A DNA stretch of 64,000 nt from CAYJAD01 sp964370835 (GCA_964370835.1 CAYJLO010000003.1:1-64000); one strand, 5' to 3'. Numbered from the stretch's first letter, positions 25,983 to 35,241 are shown. The notes: generated by a model not told the origin, from the sequence alone. Program-made: numbers and translations.

Positions 25983-26732
25983 CTATTTCTTGTCTTGCAA
26001 GTATTTTTCTTGCAATTGCTTCCAGTAAGGATCGGCCATGAGCTTTTTGTAGCCTTCATTAACCAAGGTGCGTAATTCTACGTCATCTTTGCGAATGGCC
26101 ACGCCGAAATTGTCTGGCTTACCGTGTACGCCCACAATTTTCACAGCTTTATCTTTGCTGATGGCGTCATCGGCAGGCAATTTGTCCATAAGGCCAGCAT
26201 TAATACGACCGTTAAGTAAATCTTCAACGATTAAAGGAGCAGATTCGTATTGCACGAGTTCTACAGGATAACCTTTTTCTTTAATTTCTTTTTGAAAGTC
26301 AGAGGCTTCAGAAGTACCGCGTTGAACACCAATTTTTGTTTTGCCGCTTAAAATGGTGGCATTGGTGAGGTCAGAATCTTTTTGTGCGATGAATACGCGA
26401 GAAACTTCCCAGTAAGGGTTAGAAAATTCAACCATTTGCTTACGCGCATCGGTGATGCTCATGCCGGAAGCAATCATGTCAATTTGCTTGGCCAGAAGGG
26501 CAGGAATGATACCGTCCCATGCGATGGGCTTATGTTCCACTTTAAAGCCCATTTTTTTGGCAATCCAATTCATGGACTCCACGTCAAAGCCGTCAGGCTT
26601 ACCTTCCGTATTCACGAAACCAAAAGGGGGGTAGTTGGCATCTATACCATTTACATAGGTTTTTTGTGCTGCTTGAGCACTACCTACGGCAAGTAATACC
26701 GTCAACAGACCAAAGGCAAGAATTCTTTTCAT
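25983..26732 (-). CDS. periplasmic amino-acid-binding protein of ABC transporter
   Basis: Solute-binding protein family 3. Signal peptide MKRILAFGLLTVLLAVGSAQA. The family signature GFDVESMNWIAKKMGFKVE and the DMIASGMSITDARKQMVEFSNPY block are clear. 249 residues. First gene of a five-cistron minus-strand operon: binding protein, permease, ATPase, permease, ung. Confidence 0.92.
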   Translation of the reverse strand: MKRILAFGLLTVLLAVGSAQAAQKTYVNGIDANYPPFGFVNTEGKPDGFDVESMNWIAKKMGFKVEHKPIAWDGIIPALLAKQIDMIASGMSITDARKQMVEFSNPYWEVSRVFIAQKDSDLTNATILSGKTKIGVQRGTSEASDFQKEIKEKGYPVELVQYESAPLIVEDLLNGRINAGLMDKLPADDAISKDKAVKIVGVHGKPDNFGVAIRKDDVELRTLVNEGYKKLMADPYWKQLQEKYLQDKK

Positions 26733-26790
26733 AAACTTACAAACTCCTTAACACTGGGTATTTGAAAAAGGTCTAAAAAGGCCAAGGACT

Positions 26791-26819
26791 GAAATAGCAA
26801 AGTATTGTTTTTATGGCAA
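26791..26819 (-). promoter_or_regulatory. sigma-70-like promoter for the amino-acid ABC operon
   Basis: On the minus strand TTGCCA (26819-26814), 17-base spacer, TATTTC (26796-26791), about 60 bp upstream of the binding-protein start. Confidence 0.4.
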
Positions 26820-27072
26820 GTGTGTAAAACTTAGTGAATTCACAGCATATTGCAACGTAAAGGGCAGTGTATTGTCATGTATGCATGGCATGTGTGGAGA
26901 TTTTGCATTGTAATATAAGGTTATTGTTTTGAGAAAGAGGGAATCTGTCATGGTGAAAAGCTTTGTATAACTATTTTTCAAAGGGCGATGCAGTGTTTAT
27001 TAATATCACACAAAATTTGTGTTCATGTGGTGAGTTAGCATGGAAAAAGCAATTTTTACCACGGTTAACAGC

Positions 27073-27102
27073 TTGATTTACCCATGCATGTTACTGTATA
27101 TC
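27073..27102 (+). promoter_or_regulatory. possible promoter for the sugar transferase gene
   Basis: TTGATT (27073-27078), 18-base spacer, TATATC (27097-27102), about 60 bp before ATG 27163. Confidence 0.3.
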
Positions 27103-27162
27103 TTGGGATTGCAAAAACTTAATCAAGAACCTTGCATGTCAAAGCAAGGTTAAGGATATATT

Positions 27163-28554
27163 ATGTGGGATATAATGATACGAAAATTTTTGGGCATTCG
27201 TCCGGCCCAGCTCATTACTTTATTATGTGATGGCCTTACCTTACAAATTGTGCTTTCTTTATGCGTTTTTTTACGCTCCTTGTGGGGAGATATTGACTAT
27301 ACTATCTACTTAGTTATGAGCATTTTATTGTGCTCTGGCCCCATATTTGCTTTAATGTTTGGCTCTTGTGAAACGCCGGTGCCGCCGGCCCATAAAGAGG
27401 TGAAATCTCTTTTTCTCAGTGTATCACTGGCATATCTTGTTATACTTGTTGTCTTTTTCATGACGCAAATTTCTGTGGAATATTCACGTATTATTCTTAT
27501 TGTGGCGTGGAGTGTGAGCGTGGTGGCTGTGCCCGTGGTACGCGGTTTCATGCGCCGTAGGTTATGCCGTAAAGAATGGTGGGGTACACCGGTGTTCTTT
27601 TTGGCAAAAAAAGAGCATGTGGGTCGAGTTTGGCAAGAGCTCTTGGAGCATCCTGAACGTGGTTTGCGACCTGTGGGTCATATAGATATGAATGATTCCC
27701 CTTATATATGGAAGAAAAATGTCATAGATGTACAAAGTACGTATGTCTCACCCATGTTTATTTGGGTCAGTGATGAAGGGAAAAATGTTAATGATTCTAA
27801 ACAATTTGAAGAAGTAGCCCTGCTGTGTAAGCGTGTACTTGTCGTGGCTCCTCAATCTCAAACTTTAAAGAAATTTTGGTTGGCACCGCGTCTTTTGGGC
27901 AATTCCACTGCCTTTATGGTGAAGCAAAATCTCACCGATATGCGTCGCCTGCGGGTGAAGCGTTTTATGGATATATGTATTTCCAGTGCGGCTTTGGTGT
28001 TTTTGGCGCCGCTGTTCCTTTTTCTTGTGGCTTGGATACGCACAAGTTCCAAAGGACCGGCCTTTTATAGCCAAAAGCGCATTGGGCAAGGTGGTCAGGC
28101 CATACGCATATTTAAATTTCGCTCCATGGTACAAAATGCCGATGACGTGCTTAATCAATATCTTGAAGATAATGAAGAATATCGCGAAGAATGGAAAAAA
28201 GATCAAAAGCTTCGCCATGATCCCCGTATTACCAAGGTGGGGCATTTTTTGCGCAAGACCAGCCTAGATGAGCTACCACAGCTGTTCAATGTGTTCATGG
28301 GCAGCATGACCTTGGTGGGGCCGCGTCCCATTGTGGAAAATGAAATAGAGCGCTATGGCGATGTTTATCTTGAATATCAAGAGGTAAAACCTGGTATTAC
28401 AGGACTTTGGCAAATATCTGGACGGAATAATACCACATATGAACAGCGTGTTTCGTATGATCGCTATTATGTGACCAATTGGTCAGTGTGGATGGATTTG
28501 TGGATCCTCATGCGTACCATACCGGTGGCTTTGCGCGGTGAGGGCGCCTATTAA
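27163..28554 (+). CDS. polyprenyl-phosphate sugar phosphotransferase (polysaccharide initiation)
   Basis: Transfers a sugar-1-phosphate to undecaprenyl phosphate, the first step of O-antigen or capsule synthesis. N-terminal four to five membrane helices (residues ~15-130), a central soluble domain, then a further helix and the bacterial sugar transferase domain (from about residue 265): KRFMDICISS, FYSQKRIGQGG, FKFRSM, LRKTSLDELPQLFNV, LVGPRP, VKPGITGLWQISGRN. 463 residues and the WbaP/WcaJ architecture; WbaP-like galactose or glucose transferase cannot be told apart here. Stands alone with its own terminator; the CgeB-like glycosyltransferase and UDP-glucuronate epimerase nearby may act in the same envelope pathway. 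Confidence 0.9.
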   Translation: MWDIMIRKFLGIRPAQLITLLCDGLTLQIVLSLCVFLRSLWGDIDYTIYLVMSILLCSGPIFALMFGSCETPVPPAHKEVKSLFLSVSLAYLVILVVFFMTQISVEYSRIILIVAWSVSVVAVPVVRGFMRRRLCRKEWWGTPVFFLAKKEHVGRVWQELLEHPERGLRPVGHIDMNDSPYIWKKNVIDVQSTYVSPMFIWVSDEGKNVNDSKQFEEVALLCKRVLVVAPQSQTLKKFWLAPRLLGNSTAFMVKQNLTDMRRLRVKRFMDICISSAALVFLAPLFLFLVAWIRTSSKGPAFYSQKRIGQGGQAIRIFKFRSMVQNADDVLNQYLEDNEEYREEWKKDQKLRHDPRITKVGHFLRKTSLDELPQLFNVFMGSMTLVGPRPIVENEIERYGDVYLEYQEVKPGITGLWQISGRNNTTYEQRVSYDRYYVTNWSVWMDLWILMRTIPVALRGEGAY

Positions 28555-28567
28555 AAGACATTTTGTG

Positions 28568-28599
28568 AAAACTGCGTGCTTGGGTACGCAGTTTTTTTT
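28568..28599 (+). terminator. Rho-independent terminator after the sugar transferase
   Basis: AAAACTGCGT (28568-28577) pairs with ACGCAGTTTT (28586-28595) with a run of eight T. Confidence 0.9.
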
Positions 28600-28932
28600 G
28601 GTCTAAAAATTAAAAAATATTGAAATTAACAGTCAAAAATAGAATACTTTTTTTTGTGTTAACAAATAATTAATACTAAAATGCTAATTTTGTAAAGACT
28701 TGATATATTAATTTAAAAAATCAGAAGAGCTGTTTTTTTATCTGATTTTCAGTGAGAACTGTTTTCAAAAATTACTTGCCTTAAAGCTAAAAAAGCTCTA
28801 GAAGTTGAAAAAGCTAATCATTGTCCGTGCATTTTTACTGTATAAGGGCTTGCAATTGTGTATTTTTGTGTTAGCTATGCGGTATAGAGTTACATTTCAA
28901 TGACAAATTATCGCAAATAAAAGGAGTAAAGT
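28600..28932. other. AT-rich leader of the fez cluster, no gene seen
   Basis: About 330 bp, strongly AT-rich, with no credible reading frame. It must hold the promoter of the fezA-fezB transcript; I could not point to a convincing Fur box or a well-spaced promoter. Confidence 0.4.
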
Positions 28933-29181
28933 ATGCAAGGATTTTTCCGTTTCGGTTTAGTGTTTTTGGGTGGTGTTGTTGTGGGTGCCATGGCAAAGCA
29001 AGCTTTAAGTGGTAATACATGCCTTCGTCCCATGGCGGCTGATTTATTGAGCCGTGGCATGGACGCAAAAGATTGCGTCATGTCCAAAGTGGAAACCCTT
29101 AAGGAAACCGTAGAAGATTTAGTTGCTGAAGCACAAAACACTTCTGAAAAACGTAAAACTGAAGAAAAGGCCAAAGCTTAG
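28933..29181 (+). CDS. FezA-like small membrane protein (ferrosome cluster)
   Basis: 82 residues: one glycine-rich membrane segment (residues 4-22, RFGLVFLGGVVVGAMA) followed by a helical charged tail likely to form a coiled coil. AAGGAG precedes ATG 28933. It lies 17 bp upstream of a P1B-type ATPase with the features of FezB. Small one-helix membrane proteins next to a P1B-6 ATPase are part of fez clusters, which build membrane-bound iron-phosphate granules (ferrosomes). The FezA assignment rests on size, topology and position, not on a catalytic motif. Confidence 0.6.
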   Translation: MQGFFRFGLVFLGGVVVGAMAKQALSGNTCLRPMAADLLSRGMDAKDCVMSKVETLKETVEDLVAEAQNTSEKRKTEEKAKA

Positions 29182-29198
29182 GCTTTCGAGGGGACGTC

Positions 29199-31349
29199 AT
29201 GCACTGTTGTCGTATTGTACATGAAATTCAAGGAAGCGTAGGCAGATTGCGTGCGCGTTCCCTCAAGCCCATGTCTGCCAAACTTGCCACGGCTTTGCTT
29301 GAGCAGCTTGGGCAGCTTAAAGGCATTTGCGAGGTGAGCATCAATCCGCGCACCGGTTCTGTGCTCTTTTGGTATGAAAGCGATGAAGCTCGTACTCAAG
29401 CTTTGGAAATTTTACAGGTGGAAGACATCAATGCCCCGCAAGGTAGCAGCAGTACAGCACTGAGCCTTGTGGGTTCAGCCTTGGCATTGCCAGATAAAAT
29501 TGCCCCATTGCGCTCGCTCAATAAATTCCCCTTGGTGGGAGCTTTGGTGCGTTATGGCCTCATGCGCATATTCATGCCGCCGTGGTTGCGTATGATTTTG
29601 AGCATAAAATCTGCCATCCCTTATATTATGCAGGGTGTTTCTTCCCTCATGCGCGGTAAGATTAATGTGGAGCTTTTAGACGCCACCGCCATAGGAATAT
29701 CTTTACTGCGTAGGGATTTCCCCACCGTGAGCATGCTCACCTTCCTCTTGGGTCTTGGTGAGGCCTTGGAAGAGTGGACGCGCCATCATTCCCGTCAAGG
29801 CTTGGCACAAAGCTTGGCTTTGGATGTGGATAATGTGTGGATTCGCCACGAAGATAGCGAAGTGCGCATTCCCTTTGCAGAGTTGACCCTTGAGCATGAA
29901 GTCATCGTGCGCACCGGTGCTGTTATTATGGTTGATGGCGTGGTGGTACAAGGCGAAGCTGTGGTGAATCAGTCCTCCATGACCGGCGAGCCTCAAGGCA
30001 TTGTGCGCACCAAGGGTGCTTCGGTCTATGCCGGCACTGTGGTGGAAGAGGGCACCATTATTGTGAAGCCCACCAGCCTTGCCTCAGAAACGCGCTTGCA
30101 AAAGATTATAGATTTCATCGAAGATTCCCAAAGCCTTAAGGCAGATATCGAAAGCCGCGCCATGCGTATGGCCGATGCCGCCGTGCCATTTACTTTCTTG
30201 CTTTCCGGTCTTGTGTATCTTATTACGCGCGATCCCATCCGCGCTTCTTCGGTGCTTTTGGTGGATTATTCCTGCGCATTGCGTTTGGCAACGCCGCTAG
30301 CCATCTTGGCCACCATGCGCGAAGGGGCCAGCCGCGGTGTGCTCATCAAGGGCGGCGTCTTTTTAGAAGCTTTAGCCGAAGCCGATACCATTGTTTTTGA
30401 TAAAACAGGTACGCTCACCGAAGCCAAGCCTCAAGTGGCAGAAGTTTTGGCTTGCGATAGTCATGAGCCTCAAGAAATTTTACGCCTTGCCGCCTGCATG
30501 GAAGAGCACTTCCCGCATCCAGTGGCGCGTGCCATTGTGCGCGAAGCCGAACTACAGGGCCTCATGCATGAGGAAGAACATGGCGAAGTGGAATATGTGG
30601 TGGCCCACGGCATAGCCAGCCGCTTGCATGGTGAGCGAGTGCTTTTGGGTAGTCGTCACTATATCCGCGATGATGAAAATATCGATATCAGTTCCATGGA
30701 ATCAGAAGTGGAACGCCTTATAGCATGCGGATATTCCTTGCTTTATTTGGCAAGGGGTGGCTTCATTGCCGGCATCATAGCCATACGTGATACCGTGCGC
30801 CCTGAGGCTTTGGAAGTTATCACCAAGCTTAAGGAAAGCGGTATAAAACGCGTGGTCATGCTCACGGGCGATGATAGACGTGCCGCGGCCAATATGGCAG
30901 AGCACCTTGGAATCACTGAATATCATGCCGGTATCTTACCCGTGGACAAAGCCCAGATTGTACAAGAATTACAAGCTGAAGGATGCAAGGTTATCATGGT
31001 GGGCGATGGCGTCAATGATGCCCCCGGCCTTTCCATGGCAGACGTGGGCGTAAGCCTTCGCGATGGCACTGACTTAGCCAAGGAAGTGGCAGACGTGGTC
31101 TTGCTGGAAAGTAATTTGCATTCCTTGGTGGTGGCTCGTCAGCTTGGGCAAAAAGTGGTGCAACGCATCAGGGGAAATTTTGCGGCCAATATGAGTTTGA
31201 ATTCCGCGTTCTTAGGTTTAAGTTTATTTGGAATAATTACTCCCACCATGTCGGCCATTTTGCATAATGTGACCACTGTGGGCGTGACCTTAAATGCCAC
31301 AAGACCGCATTTACCAGCAGTTCCCAGTGAGGAACTTATTGAAAATTAA
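29199..31349 (+). CDS. P1B-type metal ATPase, FezB-like (ferrosome)
   Basis: 716 residues. An N-terminal HMA_2-like domain lacking CxxC carries an Arg-rich motif GRLRAR (15-20). P-type ATPase motifs follow: SSMTGEP, phosphorylation site Asp401 in DKTGTLTE, HP locus HFPHPVAR, and hinge MVGDGVNDAPGLS. The membrane metal-site motif, CPC in copper pumps, reads Tyr357-Ser358-Cys359-Ala360-Leu361, with no proline before the cysteine; this sets it apart from Cu, Zn/Cd and Co pumps and fits the P1B-6 group. FezB, a P1B-6 ATPase, is needed for iron loading of ferrosomes in Desulfovibrio magneticus and others. Substrate iron is inferred from that. Co-transcribed with the small membrane gene upstream. 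Confidence 0.8.
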   Translation: MHCCRIVHEIQGSVGRLRARSLKPMSAKLATALLEQLGQLKGICEVSINPRTGSVLFWYESDEARTQALEILQVEDINAPQGSSSTALSLVGSALALPDKIAPLRSLNKFPLVGALVRYGLMRIFMPPWLRMILSIKSAIPYIMQGVSSLMRGKINVELLDATAIGISLLRRDFPTVSMLTFLLGLGEALEEWTRHHSRQGLAQSLALDVDNVWIRHEDSEVRIPFAELTLEHEVIVRTGAVIMVDGVVVQGEAVVNQSSMTGEPQGIVRTKGASVYAGTVVEEGTIIVKPTSLASETRLQKIIDFIEDSQSLKADIESRAMRMADAAVPFTFLLSGLVYLITRDPIRASSVLLVDYSCALRLATPLAILATMREGASRGVLIKGGVFLEALAEADTIVFDKTGTLTEAKPQVAEVLACDSHEPQEILRLAACMEEHFPHPVARAIVREAELQGLMHEEEHGEVEYVVAHGIASRLHGERVLLGSRHYIRDDENIDISSMESEVERLIACGYSLLYLARGGFIAGIIAIRDTVRPEALEVITKLKESGIKRVVMLTGDDRRAAANMAEHLGITEYHAGILPVDKAQIVQELQAEGCKVIMVGDGVNDAPGLSMADVGVSLRDGTDLAKEVADVVLLESNLHSLVVARQLGQKVVQRIRGNFAANMSLNSAFLGLSLFGIITPTMSAILHNVTTVGVTLNATRPHLPAVPSEELIEN

Positions 31350-31370
31350 ACCTTTTTATAGGTATACATT

Positions 31371-31417
31371 TCGTAGCATGTTAAAAAAGGATGAAAATCC
31401 TGCTTTGTCATGCTACG
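31371..31417 (+). terminator. hairpin after the FezB-like gene
   Basis: cgtagcatg pairs with catgctacg (outer stem) and aggat-gaaa-atcct forms an inner stem with a GAAA loop. No long T run, so it may be a processing or stability structure rather than a full terminator. Confidence 0.5.
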
Positions 31418-31625
31418 GTCACAAAAAAGCGTATATGCTCAAGCCATAAATTGAGTTATATTGTATATTTTACACAGCCTAAGTTTTATAGTATTTTGGA
31501 CGTTACCTTGCCATGAGGCTGTGTGACAAGGGTGCTGAAAAAGTTTTAACACAAAGCTTTTTCAAATGATTAGATGGACAGTGTCAGCGTAAAAGTGCGC
31601 AGATTACTGGGCATATGGAGGGAAT

Positions 31626-32102
31626 ATGATTGAAGATTATATAGTTTCTTTCACCGAGGGGCGCATTCGTTTGCGTCATCCGGCCTTGAAAGACCAAGCC
31701 CTTGGTGAAGAAATTTGTAACTTTTTAAAAGATATGAATGGCATTTTAAGCATTGAGCACAAGTGCATCACCGGTTCCTTGCTGATTCATTATGATCATG
31801 AATCCATCACGCAAGAAGAAATTCAAGCACTTTTGGAGCAAGGTCAGGGTTGGCTTGAGGCTCAAAGCCCAGCAACAACCACAGCTTGCACCAGTGCTAT
31901 TGCTTACAAGCCGTCTTCATGGGCCCCCACTCAGCTCACAGCGGCGCAAAAGCGCAAACTCATCAATAGAACCATGTTGTCCACCTTCTTGGTAACCTTG
32001 GTCAGCGGTGGCATGGGTAATAAGAAAGCCCATTACATGGCCGGCGGTGCTTTTGCGGCTTTAACCTTGGCGCACATTTGGCGCATGCGTAAGGTTATAT
32101 AA
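31626..32102 (+). CDS. FezC-like protein: HMA_2 domain plus membrane tail
   Basis: 158 residues. N-terminal ~75 residues resemble the N-terminus of the ATPase upstream (beta-alpha-beta-beta pattern, SFTEGRIRLRHPALK against QGSVGRLRARSLKP) and share the GR(I/L)RxR motif; no CxxC metal site. The C-terminus holds one or two membrane helices (about 118-152). GGAGGG precedes ATG 31626. FezC of ferrosome clusters is an HMA-domain protein sharing an Arg-rich motif with FezB. Separate from fezAB by 276 bp with a hairpin, so possibly its own transcript. Overlaps the convergent next gene by 8 bp. Confidence 0.65.
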   Translation: MIEDYIVSFTEGRIRLRHPALKDQALGEEICNFLKDMNGILSIEHKCITGSLLIHYDHESITQEEIQALLEQGQGWLEAQSPATTTACTSAIAYKPSSWAPTQLTAAQKRKLINRTMLSTFLVTLVSGGMGNKKAHYMAGGAFAALTLAHIWRMRKVI

Positions 32103-33777
32103 GCGTTTCTAATACTTGCTTCATTCGTATTTCATAGCTGTGCTTGGCGCGTAAGTGCTCTTGCCAGCCCATTTTCAGTTCTTCTTTAGTGCTGTGTGAC
32201 ATGTGTTGCACAGCACTTTTTGCATCCTCTGCTCGAGAAAAGGCCATGGCTTGCACCAATTCCTTGGGGAAAATATTCAATCCATCTGTTGTATTGCTGA
32301 ATAAAAAGCCCCCAGCCGCCCAAACATCAAAATGTCTTTGCGTAAGCCCCGCCGGAAGAAGCAGCGAGGTGATATTAAGCACTGCAGGGGCCGCCGCATA
32401 CAGGGCTGAAAGCTCACCATAATAATCCACATTTTCATGAAAAACATGCGCATCAGCTTGGGGTAAGAGCTCTTGCCAAAGCTTTGCATCGCCAAAAATG
32501 TCCACATTGTTCGGCAAAAAGCTTTGTAACCAGTGCACGCGCTGGTACTGAGCACTTTGTTCAGCCCCAAGACCCACATGGCGTAACTGCGCGTGTAGCC
32601 AAAAAGAGTGCACCTGCATGGCCTCGGCCCACCAGTGAAAATGCGGTGATCCTTTTCCTTGGACAATACTTTCTTGCGCCAATGTGAAAAGCTCTGCCGC
32701 AACTTTTGCCGCGGCAAAAAATCCCTGCTTTTGTGGAAAAGCCGCACGGCCCACAAAAATGCACGAAGCCTTCATGGCGGCCTTAATGTTGCCGTTGTTG
32801 CGGTATTGCGCTTTATGCGCTTCTTCTTGCGCTTGCCACATGTGTTGTGCCGTAGCCAGCGGAATATGCAGAACTTTTTCAGCACCTTCTTGCCGTAAAG
32901 CAGACATAAAAGAGGCATCCGTCACCAAGATGGCGCACTTTTTCCACCAAGGTAAGCGTAATGACGCAAGCACATGCCATGGATTATCCACAAACCACAA
33001 AGCCACGGGAATGCCCAAAGCCTGCAGTAGAGCATAGTCTTGCCCGTGGGCATCAAGTCCTTGCAAATTGAGGGAGAAAAAGAGTGCCACGCGTCCGGAA
33101 TGCTGCACTTCAGTGAGGGCATCACGTAGAGCGTCATGTTGATTTTGTGCGGCCGCTGTCTGTCCCTGCACATGACTAAAACCCCCTTGGCGCACGGGCA
33201 CTACTTCATAACCCAAGGCCGTGAAGGCAAGGGTGAGCTCTTGCTCCAAAAGCTGATTGGGCGCGCATCCCAGTAAGATGACAGGCTTGCCGGTGGAAGT
33301 GCTTTTCGTATGGGCGGAGGCGTGACTTTGCGCCAGTGCTTGCCCCAAGATGGGCCACCAAAAATCCGGAAAAAGCCGCGTATTATGCCCATACCACCAA
33401 AGGGCGGCGCAGGGTTCTTTGGCAAGCAGGGCAGGCACGTCTTCGGCTTGAATCATTTGCATATGTTTCGGCAGGGGGGGCAGGGATTGCTTTTGTTCAG
33501 GTGTCAAGCCAGTGAAAAATTTCTCACACTCCACCACATATAGGGGCGTGTTTTGGCATGGAAAGAATAGGTCAGCTTGTGCCAACCCCCAGAGTCCTGC
33601 CATGCCAAAAATAATGTGCGCTGTGGGCTGTGCATGCGTATCCAGGTGCGCATTTAGGCGCGTATACGAGGCCTTGCCACCATCAAGGCTAAAGGCTTTT
33701 TGACGAAAATCTGCCATGCGCAAACGTTGGGGGCGTTGTGCGTGGGGGGGCGAAGTTAAGCCATGGTGTGGATTCAT
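32095..33777 (-). CDS. CgeB-like glycosyltransferase (DUF3880 plus glycosyltransferase domain)
   Basis: 560 residues. The middle part (ALFFSLNLQGLD...LGIPVALWFVDNPWHV) matches the DUF3880 type region of CgeB-like proteins; the C-terminal 200 residues (HWLQSFLPNNVDIFGD...VDYYGELSALYAAAPAVLNIT...QRHFDVWAAGGFLFSN) are a GT-B glycosyltransferase half. No membrane segments, so cytoplasmic. In flagellated Desulfovibrio such proteins are sometimes linked to surface or flagellin glycosylation; the target here is unknown. Start ATG 33777; ATG 33717 is an alternative. Confidence 0.8.
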   Translation of the reverse strand: MNPHHGLTSPPHAQRPQRLRMADFRQKAFSLDGGKASYTRLNAHLDTHAQPTAHIIFGMAGLWGLAQADLFFPCQNTPLYVVECEKFFTGLTPEQKQSLPPLPKHMQMIQAEDVPALLAKEPCAALWWYGHNTRLFPDFWWPILGQALAQSHASAHTKSTSTGKPVILLGCAPNQLLEQELTLAFTALGYEVVPVRQGGFSHVQGQTAAAQNQHDALRDALTEVQHSGRVALFFSLNLQGLDAHGQDYALLQALGIPVALWFVDNPWHVLASLRLPWWKKCAILVTDASFMSALRQEGAEKVLHIPLATAQHMWQAQEEAHKAQYRNNGNIKAAMKASCIFVGRAAFPQKQGFFAAAKVAAELFTLAQESIVQGKGSPHFHWWAEAMQVHSFWLHAQLRHVGLGAEQSAQYQRVHWLQSFLPNNVDIFGDAKLWQELLPQADAHVFHENVDYYGELSALYAAAPAVLNITSLLLPAGLTQRHFDVWAAGGFLFSNTTDGLNIFPKELVQAMAFSRAEDAKSAVQHMSHSTKEELKMGWQEHLRAKHSYEIRMKQVLETLI

Positions 33778-33857
33778 AAAGCACTCACAAAATTTTTAGG
33801 GGCATAATATACTTGGCTAAAAGCGATTTTTAGCATATGTTCCCGCATGGTGAAATT

Positions 33858-34469
33858 ATGAAAGAATACAGAGATTACTATTTTCGCAAGGCAAAAGAGC
33901 AAAGCTATCCTGCCCGTTCCGTGTATAAGCTAAAAGAAATTGATAATAAATTCAAAATCTTTAGGCGCGGCATGAAGGTGCTGGATCTTGGCGCAGCTCC
34001 TGGTTCTTGGTCCCTTGGTGCCGCTGAAAAAGTGGGCAAAGAGGGCTTTGTGCTTGGTTGCGACATTCAAACCACGGAAACTATTTTTCCCTCAAATATC
34101 ACCTTTATGCAAGAGGATGTTTTTGAGCGCTCGCCGGAATTTGAAGAAAAATTGCAAAAGCTGGGCCCCTTTGATGTGGTCATGAGCGATATGGCACCAC
34201 GCACCACGGGCACAAAATTCACCGACCAAGCGCGTTCTTTGGATTTGTGCGTAGAAGCGCTCAATGTGGCTAGCCTTTATCTTAAGGAAGGCGGCGTTTT
34301 CATTGTAAAAATATTCATGGGGCCCGATGTGCAAGATTTGATCACCCCCATGCGCAAGCAATTTACCAAGGTGAAGTCTTTTAAGCCCAACAGTTCTCGC
34401 CAAGAAAGTAAGGAAACTTTTTTTGTGGGTACGGGCTTTAAAGGGCAACCCCTAGAAAATAATGAATAA
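33858..34469 (+). CDS. rlmE: 23S rRNA 2'-O-methyltransferase RlmE (FtsJ)
   Basis: Makes Um2552 in 23S rRNA. SAM-binding LDLGAAPGSWSLGA; the K-D-K-E catalytic set is seen in SVYKLKEID, VMSDMAPRTTG, VFIVKIFMG and SRQESKETF. 203 residues, normal. ATG 33858 is chosen over ATG 33837 because the protein then begins at the conserved YRDYYFRKAK region, which in RlmE is the N-terminus. Upstream of yebC. Confidence 0.93.
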   Translation: MKEYRDYYFRKAKEQSYPARSVYKLKEIDNKFKIFRRGMKVLDLGAAPGSWSLGAAEKVGKEGFVLGCDIQTTETIFPSNITFMQEDVFERSPEFEEKLQKLGPFDVVMSDMAPRTTGTKFTDQARSLDLCVEALNVASLYLKEGGVFIVKIFMGPDVQDLITPMRKQFTKVKSFKPNSSRQESKETFFVGTGFKGQPLENNE

Positions 34470-34497
34470 ATGTTATTTAAAGAGAGAGGTTTAGATC

Positions 34498-35241
34498 ATG
34501 GCTGGACATAGTAAATGGGCCAATATCCAACATCGTAAAGGTCGCCAAGATGCCAAGCGCGGTAAAGTTTTTACCAAGGCTGCCAAAGAGATTATCATTG
34601 CCGCCAAGGGTGGCGGTGACCCTGCCGGTAACTCACGTTTGCGTGCCGCCATTGCCGCTGCCAAGGCTGTGAACTTGCCCAAGGACAAAATCGAAGGTGC
34701 CATCCGTAAGGGTACCGGTGAGGATGCAGGCGGCGAACTTTTTGAAATCAACTACGAAGGCTATGCCCCCGGCGGCATTGCTGTCATCGTGGAAACTGCC
34801 ACCGACAACAAAAACCGCACCGTGGCCGAAGTGCGTCACCTCTTGACCAAGCATGGCGGCTCCATGGGTGAAACCGGTTGCGTTACCTTTATGTTTGATC
34901 GCAAGGGTGTCATCAGCATCGACAGAGCCAAATATGACGAAGATGCCATGATGGAAGTGGCCTTGGAAGCCGGTGCCGACGATGTCATTGACGATGGCGA
35001 CACCTGGACCATTCACACTGCCATGGCTGATTTTGCCGCTGTGCGCGACGCTTTGGAAAGCGCAGAAGTGGAAATGCTCTCTGCAGAGCTTGCCATGATT
35101 CCGCAAAACACCATCATGCTTGATGCCGATACGGCTCGCAAGGTGTTGAAGCTCATGGACGCTTTGGACGACAATGATGACGTGCAAAACGTGTACGCAA
35201 ACTTTGACTTACCCGAAGAAATTCTCGCAGAAATGGCCTAA
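34498..35241 (+). CDS. yebC: YebC/PmpR family protein
   Basis: Begins MAGHSKWANIQHRKGRQDAKRG, the family hallmark, and has the acidic C-terminal domain (YANFDLPEEILAEM). 247 residues. The family has been described as a transcription regulator and, in several bacteria, a translation factor helping ribosomes through proline stretches. Its stop overlaps the ruvC start (TAATG), a pairing found widely and the usual yebC-ruvC order. Confidence 0.95.
   Translation: MAGHSKWANIQHRKGRQDAKRGKVFTKAAKEIIIAAKGGGDPAGNSRLRAAIAAAKAVNLPKDKIEGAIRKGTGEDAGGELFEINYEGYAPGGIAVIVETATDNKNRTVAEVRHLLTKHGGSMGETGCVTFMFDRKGVISIDRAKYDEDAMMEVALEAGADDVIDDGDTWTIHTAMADFAAVRDALESAEVEMLSAELAMIPQNTIMLDADTARKVLKLMDALDDNDDVQNVYANFDLPEEILAEMA

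Larger units (their letters stand above)
26733..27162. other. intergenic region with divergent promoters
   Basis: 430 bp between the binding-protein gene (minus) and the sugar transferase gene (plus). Holds a plausible promoter for each side and one palindrome, acacaaa-a-tttgtgt at 27008-27022, a possible operator. I see no gene in the remainder. Confidence 0.5.

Noticed and set aside
28600..28932. Fur box or strong promoter upstream of the fez genes
   Set aside because: No 19-bp inverted GATAAT-type repeat and no well-spaced -35/-10 pair could be shown.
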